From assembly GCA_029239875.1 (NCBI GenBank), contig JARBUD010000016.1:1-64000 (forward strand): DNA of 64,000 nt, written 5' to 3'. A model generated the notes under the pieces. That model did not search any database, was not told the DNA's origin, and saw nothing but the letters and a program-made list of their open reading frames with translations. The translations under genes were made by a program, and so were the position numbers. This DNA is from Xanthobacteraceae bacterium (GTDB lineage: Bacteria > Pseudomonadota > Alphaproteobacteria > Rhizobiales > Xanthobacteraceae). The first letter of the stretch is position 1. Every line of letters begins with the position of its first letter. Shown here piece after piece: positions 36,953 through 46,741 of the stretch.

Positions 36953-38952
36953 CGCCGCCCCATCATCATGGCGTAGCCCAGCGCGCCGATGACGGTGACC
37001 ACCAGCCCGGCGGGCGCATCCCAGGGGAAGGCGATCGTCCGGGCGAGGAGATCCGCCAGCATGAGCAGCGTCGCCCCGCCCAGCATGGCGCCGGCGATCT
37101 CGGCGAGCGGCGTCGCGAGGCCGGCACGCCGGGCGAGATGCGGCGCCAGCAGGCCGACGAAGCTCACCGGCCCGACGATCAATGTCGCCGCGGCCGTGAG
37201 CACCGCGGTGAGCAGGACGAGCACCAGCCGCGCCCGGCCGACGGCGATACCCGCAGCCGCCGCCGTCGCGCGACCGAGCGGCAGGAGGACGAGCCAGCGC
37301 CGGAGCGCAGGCAGCACCAGGACAGCGATGGCCAGCACCGCGAGGGCGAGGCCCGCGTCGAGCGGACGCACGGCATAGGTCGAGCCGGACAGCCAGCCCA
37401 GCAGCCGCGCCAGCCGGGGATCGCCGAACACCACCGCGACGGAAAGCACCGATCCGGCGAAAGCGCTGACCGCCACGCCGGTCAGCAAAAGCCGCTCGGG
37501 CGCGAAGCCGGAACGACCGGCGATGCGCAGGCACAGTCCCATCATGGCGAGCGCGCCGAGGCTGGCGAGCAGCATCGCCTCGCTGCGGCCCATCGGCGGC
37601 AGCAGCAGCACCGCCGGGATCATCACCAGCGCGGCGCCGGAGGAGACGCCGATCAGCTCCGGGCTCGCCAGCGCATTGCCGGTGAGCCGCTGCATCAGGC
37701 TGCCTGCCAGAGCGAGCATGGCGCCGGCGGCTCCCGCCGCCGCGAGGCGCGGCCAGCGCCAGGGCAGCAACTCCCGCCATTCGCTGCCGGTCGCGAGGAA
37801 CCAGCCGTCCGGCAGCCGGCCCAGCGACAGGCCCAACGCGATCGCCAGCACCAGCGCGACGGCCGCGAGCGACAGGACCGGTCCGGCTCGACGGCGCATG
37901 GCGGAAGGCGCGGATGCGTGTCGCGGCGGCGCAGGCGGCAGGCGGCCGAGCAGCACGATCAGCAAAGGCGCGCCGAAAATGGCGGTCACGACGCCGGCGG
38001 GAATGTCGAGCGCTCCCGACAGCAGGAGGGCCGTCTGGTCGGTGACGAGCAGCAGGCCCGCCGACAGCAGCGGCGCGACGATCAGGGACATGCCCGCCCG
38101 GCGGGCGCCCGAAAGATCGGCCAGCGCCGCGCCGGCGAGACCGACGAAGCCGAGAATGCCGAGTTCGGCACAGACCAGCGCCGCCGGCACCAGAGCGAGG
38201 ACAAGCGCGGCGAGCCGCAGCCGCGCCGGAGACAGGCCGAGCGCACGCATCGCATCGTCGCCCAGTTCGAGCAGGCCGAGCGGCCGGCGGATGAGCAGCG
38301 CACCCGCGCCGGTGGCGAAGACGGCGAAGGCCAGCAAACGGACGCCGGCCCAATTGTCCTGCACCAGGGAACCGGCCTGCCAGATCAGCAATTCGCCGAT
38401 CTCCTCGAAATGCACCAGGATGATCAGGCTGGTGAAGGCATCGAGGCAGAGCGACAGCACCAGCCCGTTGAGAACCAGACGCAGCGGCTCGAGCTTCGAG
38501 CGAACCGACAGCAGCAGGATGAGGCCGATGGCAAGACCGGCGCCGGCGAGAGCCGGCAGGAAGAATCCGGCGGCGAGGCCCGGCAGCCAGACGAGCGACG
38601 CGGCGACGCTGGCACGGGAAGCGGCGAACACGCCGAGCGTGCCGGCCTCCGCCAGCGGGTTGCGCAAGGTCTGGCGCAGCAACACCGCGCTGACGCCGAG
38701 CAGCCAGCCCGCGCACAGCGCTGCCGCCACACGCGGCAGCAACCCGTAAAAGACCCGCACCTCGGCAAGGTCGGTCATGTCGGGGGCCAGCAGCCGGAAC
38801 GACCAGTGGGTGACACCGCTGCCGGCGAGATTGACCGCGAACAGCGCCATGCCGACGCCGAGAAGCGCCATGGCCAGCGGCAGGCCGGGCAGACGGGCCC
38901 GCGATACGCGCCCACCCGTCATCGCGGCTTTGCCGGTCAGGGCGTCAACCAT
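36949..38952 (-). CDS. fhuB: Fe3+-siderophore ABC permease, double-length FhuB type
   Basis: At 667 residues it carries two FecCD-type permease halves in one chain (about 15-335 and 345-665), as in E. coli FhuB, which binds FhuD and FhuC. Repeated features include the GxxLQ/LRQTLRNPLAEAGTLG segment in half one and LMQRLTGNALASPELIGVSSG in half two. Start ATG 38952 overlaps the end of the binding-protein gene; ATG 38922 is an alternative. No ATPase gene accompanies it in the window, so it must share an ATPase encoded elsewhere. Confidence 0.93.
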   Translation of the reverse strand: MVDALTGKAAMTGGRVSRARLPGLPLAMALLGVGMALFAVNLAGSGVTHWSFRLLAPDMTDLAEVRVFYGLLPRVAAALCAGWLLGVSAVLLRQTLRNPLAEAGTLGVFAASRASVAASLVWLPGLAAGFFLPALAGAGLAIGLILLLSVRSKLEPLRLVLNGLVLSLCLDAFTSLIILVHFEEIGELLIWQAGSLVQDNWAGVRLLAFAVFATGAGALLIRRPLGLLELGDDAMRALGLSPARLRLAALVLALVPAALVCAELGILGFVGLAGAALADLSGARRAGMSLIVAPLLSAGLLLVTDQTALLLSGALDIPAGVVTAIFGAPLLIVLLGRLPPAPPRHASAPSAMRRRAGPVLSLAAVALVLAIALGLSLGRLPDGWFLATGSEWRELLPWRWPRLAAAGAAGAMLALAGSLMQRLTGNALASPELIGVSSGAALVMIPAVLLLPPMGRSEAMLLASLGALAMMGLCLRIAGRSGFAPERLLLTGVAVSAFAGSVLSVAVVFGDPRLARLLGWLSGSTYAVRPLDAGLALAVLAIAVLVLPALRRWLVLLPLGRATAAAAGIAVGRARLVLVLLTAVLTAAATLIVGPVSFVGLLAPHLARRAGLATPLAEIAGAMLGGATLLMLADLLARTIAFPWDAPAGLVVTVIGALGYAMMMGRR

Positions 38953-39859
38953 GGCGGAAGGTCGAAAGGCTCGACGCCAGGGAACGGGCCAGGCGCGTGA
39001 CCGAACGCGGTCCGCCATTGGGAAAGACCACGGGAACGCGCACGACCCGCCCTTCCCTCACCGCCGGCAATGCGTTCCACACCGGGCTTTCAGCCAGACG
39101 GGAGAGCGCCGCGCGGGTCTCGATGCCGCGGTCGAAATGCACGATCACCGCCTCGGGATGCTCGGCGAGGCGCAGCATAGGGGCATTGGTGACGCCGAAG
39201 CCGTTGACGCGGCCGGCATACGCATTGGCAAGACCGAGGCGGTTCAGCGTGTCACCAACCATGCCGCCGCCGCCGAACAGGGCGAGATTGCGCCCATCGC
39301 GGTTGAACCGGCAGACATATACCGGGCGAGAGAAACCATTCAGGGCTGCGGCGGCGTCCGCCAATGCCGTCTCGCATTCCTGGATGGCGGGGTCTGCGCG
39401 GGACGGCTCCGCCACCAGCTCGGCGACGAGGCGGAGCAGTTCCTCGCCATGCGCCACCGCCGGTCGCCGACCGGCCAGTACCGGAAGCGGCACGAGCGGC
39501 GCGATGCGGGCGAGATTCTCCAGTCCCGCACCCTGCCAGTCGGCAAAGAGGATGCGGTCGGGTGCGAGGTATCGAAGATACTCAAGGTTAGGCTCGGCGA
39601 CCGGCCCGAGGTCCCGCACCTCCTCCGGCAGCACCGGATCGGCCACGAGCCGCCGGTAGAGCGCCACGTTCGGGGTCGCCAGTGGCGTAACGCCGAGCGT
39701 GAGCAGGAGCTCGGTGATCAACAGGTCCATGCTGACCAGCCGCGGCGCCGCGCCGGCCACGACTTTGCTTCCCGCGAGCAGCAGGGGCGCCGCGATTGCC
39801 CCGGCGAGGAGCCGGCGTCGGTCGATGCCCCTGCCGGTCGCCGGCACCCCCCTCACCAT
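38945..39859 (-). CDS. Fe3+-siderophore ABC periplasmic binding protein, FhuD-like
   Basis: A 304-residue class III binding protein. The N-terminus has a twin-arginine-like signal (RRRLLAGAIAAPLLLAG, 14-30). Two lobes joined by a long helix follow, with PNLEYLRYLAPDRILF and VFPNGGPRSVTRLARSLA near the end, typical of FhuD. It should pass a ferric siderophore from the receptor to FhuB. Its start overlaps the receptor stop region (39853-39859). Confidence 0.9.
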   Translation of the reverse strand: MVRGVPATGRGIDRRRLLAGAIAAPLLLAGSKVVAGAAPRLVSMDLLITELLLTLGVTPLATPNVALYRRLVADPVLPEEVRDLGPVAEPNLEYLRYLAPDRILFADWQGAGLENLARIAPLVPLPVLAGRRPAVAHGEELLRLVAELVAEPSRADPAIQECETALADAAAALNGFSRPVYVCRFNRDGRNLALFGGGGMVGDTLNRLGLANAYAGRVNGFGVTNAPMLRLAEHPEAVIVHFDRGIETRAALSRLAESPVWNALPAVREGRVVRVPVVFPNGGPRSVTRLARSLASSLSTFRHG

Positions 39860-42327
39860 TTATAGCTGAGCGTGCCGATGACGGTCGCCGGCACGCCATA
39901 ACGGCAACCGTCGAGCGAGACGCAGGTGAAGTAGTCCTCGCCGAACAGGTTGCGGGCGTTCACCCGCAGCGTGGTGCCGTTGAGCTTCGGGTTGTAGGCG
40001 CCGAGGTCGATACTCGCCATGGCGTCGACCAGCGTGTAGGCGGGGACCTCGAAAGCGCTGTCGGTGAGGTTGGTGGTGCCGATATAGCGAACGCCGGCCC
40101 CCACCTTCACGCCGCGCAGGCCGAGATCGTCGAGCGCGTAGTTGATCCAGAACGACGCCGCGTTGCGCGGCACCAGCGCCACTTGCTGGCCCACTTCCGA
40201 GGCAAAGGCGCTCTCGGTCACGGTGGCGTCGGTATAGCTGTAGGCGGCGATCAGTTCCAGCCGGCCGACGGTGCCGCGCGCTTCGAATTCGAAGCCGCGC
40301 GAGTGCACCTCGCCCTGCTGGTAGGAGTAGCCCAGCGCGTCATAGGTTACGACATTGGTCTGCCGGATGTCGTAGACCGCCGCGCTGAGCAGCAGGTTCT
40401 GCCCGACCGGCTGGTAGCGCACGCCCGCCTCGTATTGCAGGCCCTCGCTCGGGTCGAGCGGGGCGCCGGTGGCGTAGTTGAGTCCCGCCTGCGGCTGGAA
40501 GGACTGGCTCACGCTGGCATAGGGCGCGAGGCCGTTGTCGAAGAGATAGACGAGGCCGGCGCGGCCGGTGAAGGCGCTGTCTTCCTGATCGGTCTTCTCG
40601 TCGGTCTGGTAGCTGGTGGTGGTGCTGTTCGCCCAATCCTGCCGGCCGCCGAGCAGCAGCACCCAGCGGTCGCCGAACTTGATCTGGTCCTGGACGAACA
40701 CGCCGTACTGGTTCGCCAGCGTGTCGGACCCGCGATCGATCGCGTAGTTGATGTTGGGGTCGCCGTAGGAGACGCCGGTGTCGAGATCGAGGAAGCTGTA
40801 GGAACCGCCGCGGTAGCGGTGGGTGTCGTAGGAGCGCAGATAGTAGTCGAAGCCGACCAGCACCGTGTGTTCGGCCCCGAGCGCGTCAAAGCTGGCCTCG
40901 AGCGAATTAGCCGAGGTCACGCCGTAGGAGCTGTCGAACCGGGTCTGCGCGATGCGGGCCAGCATCCCTCCCGTCGATGCCAGCGGCGCCAGGTTGCCGA
41001 CCATGTAGTTCCAGTCGACATCCGCCTCGTAATAGCGATTGTTGCTGCGGAAGATCACGCCGTTGTCGAAGCGGTGCTCGAACAGGCCCGCTATCGTGGA
41101 GCTGTCGCTCTCATAGCCGTCGAACCAGTCGATGCCGAGGAACGCGTCGCGCGGGATGTTGCCGCTGCTGACATCGTCATATTGCAGCGGCGTGGCGAAC
41201 TTCGTGTCAACGCTCTGGTAGCTCGCCAGAAGGGTGAGCGAGGTGTCGTCCGTCGGCTTCCAGGTGAGTGCCGGCGCGATGTAGATCTTGTCGTCCGGCG
41301 TGTTTTCCACCCAGTTGTCGGCGTCGCGGTAGAGGCCGGTGAGGCGGTAGGTCAGCGTGCCGTCTTCCGTCAGCTTGCCGCCGAAATCGGCCGAGAGCTG
41401 AGTATCGTTGTAGTTCCCGTATTCGAGATTGACCTCGCGCAGCGGCTCCTCCGTCGGCCGCTTGGAGATGGCGTTGACCACGCCGCCCGGCGACATCTGG
41501 CCATAGAGGATCGAGGCCGGGCCGCGCAGCACCTCGACCCTTTCGAGGCCATAGGGCTCCTGTCCGCCGCCATAGACGTTGGACTGGAATTGCATACCGT
41601 CGCGCAGCATGCCGCTCGCCCCGTCAGCGACGTTGAAGCCGCGCATCATCAGGTCGTCGACCATGCGGGAAAAGGCGCCGGACTGGGCGACGACGCCGGG
41701 CGTGTACAGCAGCGTGTCCGTGAGCGAGGTGGCGTTCTGGTCCCTTATCTGGTCGGCGGTCACGACGCTGATCGACTGCGGCGTCTCGATGATCGGCGTG
41801 GCGACGCCGGTGCCGGACGAGGTGGTGGTCGCGAGATAGCCGTCGACCGGGCCGAATGGATTCTGCTCTCCCTGGACCTCGATGGTGCCGAGCTCGATCG
41901 ACCCGTCTGCGGCGGCGCCGCTCGACGCGGCGGAGGGCCCGGTGATGGTGAGGGTGTTGCCGCTGATGCGGTAGGACAGCCCCGAGCCGGCCAGAAGCTG
42001 GTTCAGCGCCTCGGCATTGGTGAGGTTGCCCCCGACGGCCGGCGCGTTCCTGCCCCGCGCCAGGCCGGCATCCAGGAACAACTGAAAGCCGGCGGCGTGC
42101 GAGAAGGCGATCAGCGCCCGCGACAATGGCTGGGCGGGAATGTCGAAACGGGTGCGGGCCTCGACAGGCGCAACCTGGGCGCGGGCGGGCGTCACCAGTA
42201 CCGGCGTGGCAATGAGGGAGCTGCTCATCATCAGCGACAGCAACAGTGCGGAACGCCCGCGTCGCGGGGCCGGCGCGCTACGGCCCGGCATCCCGCCCGA
42301 CGTTTTCCCGATGTCGCGTGCCTGCAT
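39853..42327 (-). CDS. TonB-dependent siderophore receptor with STN signalling domain
   Basis: An outer-membrane receptor of about 824 residues. After a signal peptide (ending near VTPARAQ) comes an STN/secretin-like domain (FDIPAQPLSRALIAFSHAAG onward), the domain that passes the ligand signal to a FecR protein. Then a plug (IETPQSISVVTADQIRDQ) and a 22-strand barrel ending in SYKW, with the terminal aromatic residue needed for membrane insertion. I chose ATG 42327; in-frame ATGs at 42348 and 42411 are possible. With FecI/FecR just upstream it forms a cell-surface signalling unit. Ligand probably a hydroxamate siderophore, judged from FhuB/FhuD/FhuF neighbours. Confidence 0.92.
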   Translation of the reverse strand: MQARDIGKTSGGMPGRSAPAPRRGRSALLLSLMMSSSLIATPVLVTPARAQVAPVEARTRFDIPAQPLSRALIAFSHAAGFQLFLDAGLARGRNAPAVGGNLTNAEALNQLLAGSGLSYRISGNTLTITGPSAASSGAAADGSIELGTIEVQGEQNPFGPVDGYLATTTSSGTGVATPIIETPQSISVVTADQIRDQNATSLTDTLLYTPGVVAQSGAFSRMVDDLMMRGFNVADGASGMLRDGMQFQSNVYGGGQEPYGLERVEVLRGPASILYGQMSPGGVVNAISKRPTEEPLREVNLEYGNYNDTQLSADFGGKLTEDGTLTYRLTGLYRDADNWVENTPDDKIYIAPALTWKPTDDTSLTLLASYQSVDTKFATPLQYDDVSSGNIPRDAFLGIDWFDGYESDSSTIAGLFEHRFDNGVIFRSNNRYYEADVDWNYMVGNLAPLASTGGMLARIAQTRFDSSYGVTSANSLEASFDALGAEHTVLVGFDYYLRSYDTHRYRGGSYSFLDLDTGVSYGDPNINYAIDRGSDTLANQYGVFVQDQIKFGDRWVLLLGGRQDWANSTTTSYQTDEKTDQEDSAFTGRAGLVYLFDNGLAPYASVSQSFQPQAGLNYATGAPLDPSEGLQYEAGVRYQPVGQNLLLSAAVYDIRQTNVVTYDALGYSYQQGEVHSRGFEFEARGTVGRLELIAAYSYTDATVTESAFASEVGQQVALVPRNAASFWINYALDDLGLRGVKVGAGVRYIGTTNLTDSAFEVPAYTLVDAMASIDLGAYNPKLNGTTLRVNARNLFGEDYFTCVSLDGCRYGVPATVIGTLSYKW

Positions 42328-42441
42328 CAACCCAGCCCCTGTTGCCATCTGTCCGCGAAGGGCGCATCGCGCAGCCTTCACAAGGTCAGACACCCGGGGC
42401 GGGCGATCCAATGAGCCGGCGATCGAAAAAATTCCGTCCGT

Positions 42442-43371
42442 TCACCGGCCATAGACGACCGCGATCAGGCCACCATCCACCACCCGCACCGGCAGGGCGG
42501 ACGCGATGGTGGCAAGCGCGGCGTCGACATTGGTGGTCTCGAACACGGCCGTCACCGGCATGGCGCCGGCGGCCCGGTCCATCAGGATGATCCGGCCGCG
42601 CCGGTAGCGTTCGAGCTCGCGCAGCACGGCGGCGAGCGGCACGTCCTCGAACACGATGCGGTCCTGCCGCCACGCCTGCACCAGCCCGGTATCGACCTCC
42701 ACCGGGCGCGTGAGGCCCACCGGGCCATAGCTCACCTGCCAGCCGGCCTCCAGCGTCAGGGGAGCGCCGTTCGCGACCGCCACGGCGACGGCGTGCTCCA
42801 TGACGGTGACGGCGACGGTGTCCTCGTCGAGCTTCACGTTAAAGGCGGTGCCGAGCGCACGGGTGCGCCCGATCCCCGCCTCGACGACGAAAGGCCGCGC
42901 CGCATCGGGAGCGACCTGAAAGAAGCCCTCGCCTTCCAGCAGCGCCACGCGGCGCAGGCCGGCGGAAAAATCCACCGACAGCGCCGAGGCGCTGCCAAGT
43001 TCCACCTGGCTGCCGTCATCGAGCGTGAAACTGCGCCGCTCGCCGGCCGCGGTACGCCAGGTCGCGAAGATCAGGTCACGGTTGAGCGCGACATAGCCGG
43101 CCGGAATCGCGACGAGCGCCGCCAGCCCGCCGAGCAGAACGTCGCGGCGGCCGAGCCCGCCGGCCTTGCGCCGCCGGCGGAATTCCGGCTCGACGACGTC
43201 GAAACGGTTCCACAGCGCTTCCGCCTGCTCGAAGGCAGGCCGGTTCGCCGGATCGGCCACGAGCCAGGCCGCGAAGGCGCGGCGATCCTCGGCGTCCGCC
43301 TTGTCGTCGCGGATGCGCACGAACCATTCCAGCGCTTCCATGTGAACGGGATCGGTCGAAGGATCGCTCAT
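42442..43371 (-). CDS. FecR family anti-sigma factor/transducer
   Basis: A 309-residue inner-membrane protein. An N-terminal cytoplasmic domain (HMEALEWFVRIRDDKADAEDRRAFAAWL, DUF4880) should bind the sigma factor, one membrane helix lies at about 78-95, and the periplasmic FecR domain (about 105-195) plus a C-terminal STN-contacting domain follow. It relays receptor occupancy to the ECF sigma factor next door. The ATG at 43371 gives the family N-terminus; the frame continues upstream without another good start. Confidence 0.92.
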   Translation of the reverse strand: MSDPSTDPVHMEALEWFVRIRDDKADAEDRRAFAAWLVADPANRPAFEQAEALWNRFDVVEPEFRRRRKAGGLGRRDVLLGGLAALVAIPAGYVALNRDLIFATWRTAAGERRSFTLDDGSQVELGSASALSVDFSAGLRRVALLEGEGFFQVAPDAARPFVVEAGIGRTRALGTAFNVKLDEDTVAVTVMEHAVAVAVANGAPLTLEAGWQVSYGPVGLTRPVEVDTGLVQAWRQDRIVFEDVPLAAVLRELERYRRGRIILMDRAAGAMPVTAVFETTNVDAALATIASALPVRVVDGGLIAVVYGR

Positions 43372-43433
43372 GCGCGTTGCGTCGGGTCCGGGAGAGGCGG
43401 CACGGGCCAAGGCCATGCGGAACGTGGCAATAT

Positions 43434-43943
43434 CTACAGGCGCCGGCTGAGTTCGGCCATGGCCGCGACGATATGGGTGATCACCGTGTTGCGCGACACG
43501 CCCATGCGCGCGGCCACTTCGTCATAGGAGAGTCCCTCGATGCGGCTCAGCACGAAGGCCTCCCGCCGGCGCGGCGGCAGCGCGGCCAGCGCGGTGAGCA
43601 GGCGCATGAGTTCGCTGCGATGCACCGCTGCCATTTCTGGCGAGGGGGCGAGATCGGCAATCTCCTCCACATGCTCGCTGGCTATCTCGACCTGCGCCCG
43701 CCGGCGGGTGTCACGCAGGTGATTGAGCGCGAGATTGCGCACGGCCTGCATCACATAGGCCGAACTCGGCGCCTCCCCATGCCTGGGCCGGCCGAGCAGG
43801 TTGACGAAGGCCTGCTGCACGACGTCCTCGGCCGTTGCCGGATTACGCAACATACGGCGCACATAGGCGCGCAGGCGCCCCTGCTCGGCGACGTAGAGCC
43901 GCGTTATGTCCAGGCGGTGTGCAGTCATCTCGTCATGGATCAA
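43434..43943 (-). CDS. ECF RNA polymerase sigma factor, FecI type
   Basis: A 169-residue sigma factor with region 2 (YVRRMLRNPATAEDVVQQAFVNLL) and region 4 (LPPRRREAFVLSRIEGLSYDEVAARMGVSRNTVITHI), the standard iron-starvation sigma pattern. It should switch on the downstream TonB receptor when FecR signals. ATG 43928 is an alternative start. The gene begins the siderophore operon; an AT-rich stretch upstream (about 43998-44040) is the likely promoter area, though I could not pick a convincing Fur or RirA box. Confidence 0.9.
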   Translation of the reverse strand: MIHDEMTAHRLDITRLYVAEQGRLRAYVRRMLRNPATAEDVVQQAFVNLLGRPRHGEAPSSAYVMQAVRNLALNHLRDTRRRAQVEIASEHVEEIADLAPSPEMAAVHRSELMRLLTALAALPPRRREAFVLSRIEGLSYDEVAARMGVSRNTVITHIVAAMAELSRRL

Positions 43944-44220
43944 AAGGCAAGGCCGTGGGGCCGGAAGAGATGCGCACCCTATTCATGCAGATGACGCGAT
44001 TCAATGCTCATAGTTTTTAGTTGTTACAATATAAAACCATGTGCACGGATTACATCCGCCGCTTTATACTTCTGCGCATTTTGGCAGGGCCGAGAGGATG
44101 GCGTGAGCGGAGGGCGATGAACCGGGATGGCTCCCGTCTTCAGGAAGGACACCGCTTGAACTCGCCGGGTCGGCGGTCATCCACCGCCGATCGCCACCAT
44201 GGCAATGGCGGCCATCGCGA

Positions 44221-45171
44221 TCATGCCCCGTCAGCAGTCGACGATAGCCGGGACTGCGCCGCGAGCCACTTCAATGGGCCGGCGGGGCTGCGAAAATCCT
44301 CGAAGGCCCGCACCGGCACCTCAGGCAGCAGATCGGCTGCGAGCCGGGTCAAGCTGTGGCCGGGACCGATCTCCAGCGCGCAAGTTGCACCTCGCTCCCC
44401 CGCAAGCTCCAGGCACCGGCGGAAATCCAGCGGCTTCCAGAGCTGCTCGGAAAGGGCCGCGACGGCGCTGTCACGGTTCCCAATCAATCGCCCGTCAATG
44501 CCCGACAGCACCGGGATTCGCGCCGGCTTCCATGGAGCACGCGCCAGCGCCGCGGCAAAGGCCGGCCCGGCATCGGCGATGAATGGCGTATGCGAGGCCA
44601 CCCGCACTTGGAGCCGCTTCACATTGCGCGCGCCCCTGGCCTCCAGCGTCGGTTCGAAACGGTCCAGCGCCTCGACAGGCCCGCCGAGCACGACATGATC
44701 GGCACCGTTGATGATGGCGACCGCGAGCCCGGCCTCGGTCGCGAGCGTCCCTATCGTGGCGAGCGGGATGCCGATCACGGCCAGCATGCCTTGTGCGCGC
44801 GCCCTGGCCCGGCAGGCCTCGTCCATGCAGTGCACGCGTTGCTCGATCAGGTCGAACGCGGCGGCGGCGTCGAGTGCGCCCGCACATGCATTGGCGGCGA
44901 TTTCGCCGACACTGTAGCCGACGCAGATATCCCCCACTTCCGCGCCCAGCACCGCGCGCACGGCCAAGCAATGAGCGGTGATCAGGATCTGCGCGACGCG
45001 GTTGTCGGCATAGTCCAGGCCGTCTTCAGCGGTGCCGAGGCGGCGCAGGTCGAGATCCAGGCGGGCCGCGGCGATATCGAGCACCTCCCGCGCGGCCGGT
45101 TCGCCGACCAGCCGCTCGAACATGGCCGGGTGCTGGCTACCCTGGCCCGGACACAGCAGCATCACGCCCAT
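44221..45171 (-). CDS. mdcH: Malonate decarboxylase epsilon subunit (malonyl transferase)
   Basis: Charges the decarboxylase acyl carrier protein with malonate: an acyltransferase-fold protein of 316 residues with LCPGQGSQHP (6-15), the active serine S87 in GYSVGE and the catalytic His in RVASHTPF. Fits MdcH. Its start overlaps the mdcB end by ten bases. It is the last gene of the mdc operon; the gap to fecI (44221-43943) holds no gene. Confidence 0.93.
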   Translation of the reverse strand: MGVMLLCPGQGSQHPAMFERLVGEPAAREVLDIAAARLDLDLRRLGTAEDGLDYADNRVAQILITAHCLAVRAVLGAEVGDICVGYSVGEIAANACAGALDAAAAFDLIEQRVHCMDEACRARARAQGMLAVIGIPLATIGTLATEAGLAVAIINGADHVVLGGPVEALDRFEPTLEARGARNVKRLQVRVASHTPFIADAGPAFAAALARAPWKPARIPVLSGIDGRLIGNRDSAVAALSEQLWKPLDFRRCLELAGERGATCALEIGPGHSLTRLAADLLPEVPVRAFEDFRSPAGPLKWLAAQSRLSSTADGA

Positions 45172-46043
45172 GCGGCGCCCGGTTCACGCGTGATCACCCC
45201 GCCTTCGGCTGCAAGGAACAGCGTCGCGATGAGCAGATCCGCCGAGCCGCCGGGGCTGAGGCGGCGTGCCACGAACCGGCGGTGCAGCGCGACCGCGCGC
45301 GCCCGGCCTCCCGGCGCGAGCATGCCGCCGGCGGACAGGAAATCCTGCGCCAGCCCGCGCGCCTGCGCCAGGCCGTCGATGCCGCCGCGATAGAGCAGGT
45401 TGTTATCGTCGAGCACCGCCATCGCCGCATAGAAGGCCTGAAGCGCGGCAAGTTCCAACGAGCTGCTCCGGGCATAGGCGGCGCGGAACGCCGGCAAAGT
45501 GTGGAACGCGATCGTCGGGAAGCCGCTTGCGGCCTCCTCGCGGGCGCCGGGCGCGCCGTATCGGACACGCACCTGCGCCCCGTGGCTGGTATCGCGCGGC
45601 ACCCGGCTTTCCAGAATCGGGCGCCCCCAGCGCTCCACCGTCCGGCAGATGCGCAACGGATCCGGCGGGCCCGGCAAGGTCCGGCAAAGACCCGCCGCCG
45701 CGGCCAGCAGCCCAAGCGAGAAGATCGCGCCGCGATGGGTGTTGACGCCTCCGGTTGCCGCGAACATGCGCCGCTCGGCCTCGATGCCGATGGCCTTGAG
45801 CGCGGCGAAATCGGCGCCCCGCGCGCCGGCGCGTGCCATCTCGCCGAAATAGCCCGCCAGCGCATCGGCACTGCGCCGGAAGGTGCCGGCATCCATGTCC
45901 TCATGGCTGCCGGCATCGACGACGCTGACAAGTCCCGCCTTGGGATAGAGCCCGACCTCGGCATGCAGCGACCAGATCGCGAGACGATCGATCTCGTCGC
46001 TGGCACGGACCGACAATCCGGGAGAGATCAGCAGCGCGCTCAT
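45162..46043 (-). CDS. mdcB: Triphosphoribosyl-dephospho-CoA synthase MdcB
   Basis: Makes the 2'-(5-triphosphoribosyl)-3'-dephospho-CoA prosthetic-group precursor for MdcC. The 293-residue protein has the CitG-family signature GVNTHRGAIFSLG (99-111) and PKAGLVS (34-40), and DDNNLLYRGG later on. Start ATG 46043 overlaps the mdcG end (46040). In many mdc operons mdcB lies second; here it sits sixth. Confidence 0.92.
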   Translation of the reverse strand: MSALLISPGLSVRASDEIDRLAIWSLHAEVGLYPKAGLVSVVDAGSHEDMDAGTFRRSADALAGYFGEMARAGARGADFAALKAIGIEAERRMFAATGGVNTHRGAIFSLGLLAAAAGLCRTLPGPPDPLRICRTVERWGRPILESRVPRDTSHGAQVRVRYGAPGAREEAASGFPTIAFHTLPAFRAAYARSSSLELAALQAFYAAMAVLDDNNLLYRGGIDGLAQARGLAQDFLSAGGMLAPGGRARAVALHRRFVARRLSPGGSADLLIATLFLAAEGGVITREPGAAWA

Positions 46044-46741
46044 GCTGCCCGCTCCCGCCGAAGCCCGGCGAGAAGGGGCGCCGCAGGAACGAGGGAAAGC
46101 GTACCGCGCCCGCGCAGCAGCACCTCGTCGGGTGAGGCGAGCAGTTCGCGCCAAGCCACCGCGCGATCGGGCGCGACGACGAGTTCGCCGTCGAGACGCG
46201 GCGAGACATCCGCCGCCATGGAGTGGAAGGCATCCAGCGCGTCATCGACATCGAAGCCCGGTCGCGGCGCGATGAGCAGGTCGATATCGGAAGCTGGATG
46301 GAGGTAGACCTCGCCGGTCAGACGCTGCCAGCCGAGCGAGCCGTAGACAAACGCGGCCGCGCCGCAGCCCCCCAGCAGCGATGCGACCTCCGCAAGCCTT
46401 TCCCGCCAGCGGCGAGGAGCCGTCGAAATGGCGGCGGCGAGCGACGGAAAGCGGCCGCACCGCACCACCGCATCGGCGGGGGCCTGAAGCGCGAGACGGC
46501 GGCGGCCGAGACGCTGCGGCAGCGGAATGCCGAGCGCGACCGTGGCCGCCGCCCCCGCCCCATTGCCCGGCGCGTCCTGGCGACGGACCACGGCGGGATG
46601 CCCTGCGGCGATCCAGCCATGTACGTGCTCGCGCATCTCGACCGGGAGTTCGAGCATCGGCCATGCGGCCGGATCGAGCCAGACGAGATCGTGCCGGGCC
46701 AGCACCGGCTCAGGCCCCGGCACGCACGCGCGTCGCGACAT
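46040..46741 (-). CDS. mdcG: Phosphoribosyl-dephospho-CoA transferase MdcG
   Basis: Attaches the prosthetic group to MdcC. The protein (about 233 residues) begins near ARHDLVWLDP, the usual MdcG start, and has the nucleotidyltransferase pattern VYGSLGWQ (132-139) with SDIDLL (151-156). ATG 46741 overlaps the mdcE end by 32 bases; ATG 46771 is another possible start. Tight overlaps on both sides suggest translational coupling. Confidence 0.9.
   Translation of the reverse strand: MSRRACVPGPEPVLARHDLVWLDPAAWPMLELPVEMREHVHGWIAAGHPAVVRRQDAPGNGAGAAATVALGIPLPQRLGRRRLALQAPADAVVRCGRFPSLAAAISTAPRRWRERLAEVASLLGGCGAAAFVYGSLGWQRLTGEVYLHPASDIDLLIAPRPGFDVDDALDAFHSMAADVSPRLDGELVVAPDRAVAWRELLASPDEVLLRGRGTLSLVPAAPLLAGLRRERAA

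Noticed and set aside
43944-44220. Search for a Fur, Irr or RirA box upstream of the ECF sigma gene
   Set aside because: The region is AT-rich, but no match was good enough; a TGA-N13-TCA pair is not convincing.
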